Shown here piece after piece: positions 5,364-7,283 of a stretch of DNA of 7,283 bases. A program made the position numbers and the translations under genes. The notes beneath the pieces are model-generated. The model saw only the letters and a program-made list of their open reading frames with translations. It did no database searches and was not told the DNA's origin. Position 1 is the first letter of the stretch; every line of letters begins with the position of its first letter. Source of the DNA: Streptomyces katrae (GTDB taxonomy: Bacteria > Actinomycetota > Actinomycetes > Streptomycetales > Streptomycetaceae); NCBI RefSeq assembly GCF_000966975.1, contig NZ_JZWV01000959.1, forward strand, positions 1-7,283. Reading direction: 5' to 3'.

Positions 5364-7283
5364 ATGAGGCAACGCGCGAGAACGATCCTCGCGGCAAGCG
5401 CACTCGTCATCGGAACCACACTGGCCGCACTGCCCGCGGCGGCCCAGGCACAGCCCGCGTCCGGCGCCGCCCCCGGCGCCGACGAGGTCCGCGTCTACGA
5501 CGCGGACATCACCCGGGAGCAGGTCCCGCTCGTCCTCGCCGCCGGCCAGGACGCCCACGAACTCGCCGAGCGGGCGCCCGAGGCCGGGACCGCGAAGGTC
5601 GAGCTCTACCTCACCGGGGAGCAGGCCCGGGGGCTCGCCGCCCAGGGGGTCAGGCTCGCCGAGCGCAAGGTGTCCGCCCAGGGGCTGGCCCGCGCCAAGG
5701 CCGCCGGGGACGGGGTGTTCCGCCCCTACAGCGGCAAGGGCGGCCTCCAGGAGGAGATCCTGCGGACCGCGCAGCAGAACCCCGGCCTCACCAAGGTCGT
5801 CTCCATCGGCAAGACAGTCCAGGGCAAGGACATCCTCGCCCTCAAGGTCACCAAGGACGCCGGGAGGACCCGCGACGGCGACAGGCCCTCCGTGCTCTAC
5901 ATGTCCAACCAGCACGCCCGCGAGTGGATCACCCCCGAGATGACCCGGCGGCTGATGCACCACACCCTCGACAACTACGGCAAGGACGCCCGGATCACCA
6001 AGCTGGTGGACTCCACCGAGCTGTGGTTCCTGCTCTCCGCCAACCCCGACGGCTACGACTACACGTTCACCTCGGACGGCGCCCGGCTGTGGCGCAAGAA
6101 CCTCCACGACAACAACGGCGACGGAAAGATCACCGCAGTGGACGGGGTCGACCTGAACCGCAACTTCGCCTACAAGTGGGGCTACGACGACGAGGGTTCC
6201 TCCCCGACCCCCTCCAGCGAGACCTATCGCGGCCCCAAGGCGCAGTCCGAGCCCGAGACCGTCGCCCTCGACTCCTTCGAGAAGCGGATCGGCTTCCGGT
6301 ACGCCGTCAACTACCACTCCGCGTCCGAACTCCTGCTGTACGGGGTGGGCTGGCAGGTCGCCACCCCCACCCCGGACGACGTCGCCTACAAGGCGCTCGC
6401 CGGCACCCCGGAGCACCCGGCCGTCCCCGGCTACTACCCGCAGATCTCCTCCGAGCTGTACACGACCAACGGCGAGGCCGACGGACACGCCGCCAACGCC
6501 AACGGCGTCATGATGTTCACGCCGGAGATGACCACCTGCCAGACGGCCTCCGCGATCGACCCGAACGACCGCTGGAAGCCCGAGGACTGCGCGTCCGGCT
6601 TCAACTTCCCGGACGACGAGAAGCTGATCCAGCAGGAGTTCGCCAAGAACGTCCCCTTCGCGCTGTCCGTCGGGGAGAGCGCCGCGCACCCCGACCGGCC
6701 CGCCTCCACGGTCGGCATGAGCGCCGCCGACTTCACCCTCGACCCCTTCACCACCTCCTACGTCGCCCGCGGCGAGGACCAGACGGTCTCCGTCACCGCC
6801 CGCAAGGCGCTGAAGGACAAGCTCCTCAACTTCCGTGTCAACGGCGGCCGTACGCACGACGACGAGCTCAAGGCCTGGAAGGGCGGCGACGTCTACGGCG
6901 GCGAGGACAACAACTGGTTCGACCAGTACCGGGCCGAGGTGGACGGCACCAGGCCCGGCGACAAGGTCGAGGTCTGGTTCACCGGACGCGACCGCGGCAG
7001 GCTCGTCTCCAGCGAACACTTCACGTACACCGTGGCCGAGCGCCCCCGCGCGGACGTCCTGGTGATCGCGGAGGAGGGCGCGAAGGCGCAGTACGCCCAG
7101 ACCTACGTGGACGCGCTGCGGGCCAACGGGAAGTCCGCCGCGGTCTGGGACGTGGCCGTCCAGGGCGCCCCGCACCACCTCGGCGTGCTCTCCCACTTCC
7201 GCACGGCCGTCCACTACACCGGCGCCGGCGCCCCCGGCGGCCCCACGCAACTGGCGGTCCGCGACTTCCTCAACGAGGGCGGC
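5364..7283 (+). CDS. Secreted M14-family zinc carboxypeptidase (3' end outside the window)
   Basis: The first 640 residues of a secreted metallocarboxypeptidase, which removes C-terminal residues from peptides outside the cell. The start ATG follows AGGGGG (5354-5359) by 4 nt. A Sec signal peptide is clear: MRQRAR, a hydrophobic stretch, and AQA (27-29) before probable cleavage. A propeptide-like region runs to about 118. The M14 domain (about 119-430) has zinc ligands H184 and E187 (HARE) and H318 (NYHS), substrate-binding R244 (LWRKN) and N265-R266 (DLNRNF), and catalytic E388 (FTPEM). A Ca-binding-type loop DNNGDGKITAVD lies at 249-260. C392 and C409 could form a disulphide. A beta-rich domain (about 452-560) and the start of a Rossmann-like segment (about 563 on: ADVLVIAEEG) follow. 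Similar Streptomyces proteins continue several hundred residues further. It is transcribed separately from the whiA operon. Confidence 0.93.
   Translation, partial: MRQRARTILAASALVIGTTLAALPAAAQAQPASGAAPGADEVRVYDADITREQVPLVLAAGQDAHELAERAPEAGTAKVELYLTGEQARGLAAQGVRLAERKVSAQGLARAKAAGDGVFRPYSGKGGLQEEILRTAQQNPGLTKVVSIGKTVQGKDILALKVTKDAGRTRDGDRPSVLYMSNQHAREWITPEMTRRLMHHTLDNYGKDARITKLVDSTELWFLLSANPDGYDYTFTSDGARLWRKNLHDNNGDGKITAVDGVDLNRNFAYKWGYDDEGSSPTPSSETYRGPKAQSEPETVALDSFEKRIGFRYAVNYHSASELLLYGVGWQVATPTPDDVAYKALAGTPEHPAVPGYYPQISSELYTTNGEADGHAANANGVMMFTPEMTTCQTASAIDPNDRWKPEDCASGFNFPDDEKLIQQEFAKNVPFALSVGESAAHPDRPASTVGMSAADFTLDPFTTSYVARGEDQTVSVTARKALKDKLLNFRVNGGRTHDDELKAWKGGDVYGGEDNNWFDQYRAEVDGTRPGDKVEVWFTGRDRGRLVSSEHFTYTVAERPRADVLVIAEEGAKAQYAQTYVDALRANGKSAAVWDVAVQGAPHHLGVLSHFRTAVHYTGAGAPGGPTQLAVRDFLNEGG

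Noticed and set aside
5259..7250. Very long open frame on the minus strand opposite the carboxypeptidase gene
   Set aside because: The plus-strand frame has a signal peptide and all M14 catalytic residues. The minus-strand product is a low-complexity Gly/Val/Leu-rich sequence with no family resemblance, as expected from antisense of GC-rich codons.
1..7283. CRISPR arrays, tRNA or rRNA genes, insertion sequences, phage or defence systems
   Set aside because: No spaced repeats, RNA-gene signatures, transposase or integrase motifs were seen; the gene content is a conserved chromosomal core block.

Overview
The very high G+C content, GC-rich third codon positions and protein sequences point to an actinomycete, almost certainly a Streptomyces. 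The window holds the conserved actinobacterial block uvrC-rapZ-yvcK-whiA, all on the + strand, followed by a terminator and the 5' part of a secreted zinc carboxypeptidase gene. Everything was read by eye; no database search or folding program was run.

Layout: positions 1-144 are non-coding and carry a cluster of three short hairpins that share a loop core, then a possible -10 element just ahead of uvrC. uvrC (145-2175) encodes the nucleotide-excision-repair endonuclease subunit. Its stop overlaps the rapZ start by 4 bp (ATGA). rapZ (2172-3119) encodes a P-loop protein and overlaps yvcK by 4 bp (GTGA). yvcK (3116-4180) encodes a CofD-fold, UDP-sugar-binding-type protein. whiA (from 4190) encodes the sporulation regulator. 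Hairpins at 5226-5275 close the operon. A TTGACA element precedes the M14 carboxypeptidase gene (5364 to the window end, open at the 3' side).

The main surprise is whiA. A perfect 19-bp tandem duplication sits exactly over its start codon, and a 26-bp tandem duplication with one mismatch sits inside its C-terminal helix-turn-helix region. The first moves the true start 19 nt further from its Shine-Dalgarno sequence and leaves an out-of-frame decoy ATG that reads only 15 codons. The second shifts the frame and stops the protein after 295 residues. The last 36 residues, including the predicted DNA-recognition helix, survive intact in another frame and end at 5211. Removing 26 bp would restore a 331-residue WhiA, close to the family length. 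Either this strain carries a doubly damaged whiA and may not sporulate normally, or a block of about 880 bp was joined to its neighbours without merging overlapping ends during assembly. Reads across both junctions would decide.

How the genes fit together: RapZ and YvcK families are linked to amino-sugar and cell-envelope precursor metabolism, and WhiA controls the switch from aerial hyphal growth to sporulation septation. The 4-bp overlaps indicate coupled translation of the first three genes. The carboxypeptidase is a separate transcription unit with a Sec-type signal peptide and probably acts outside the cell.
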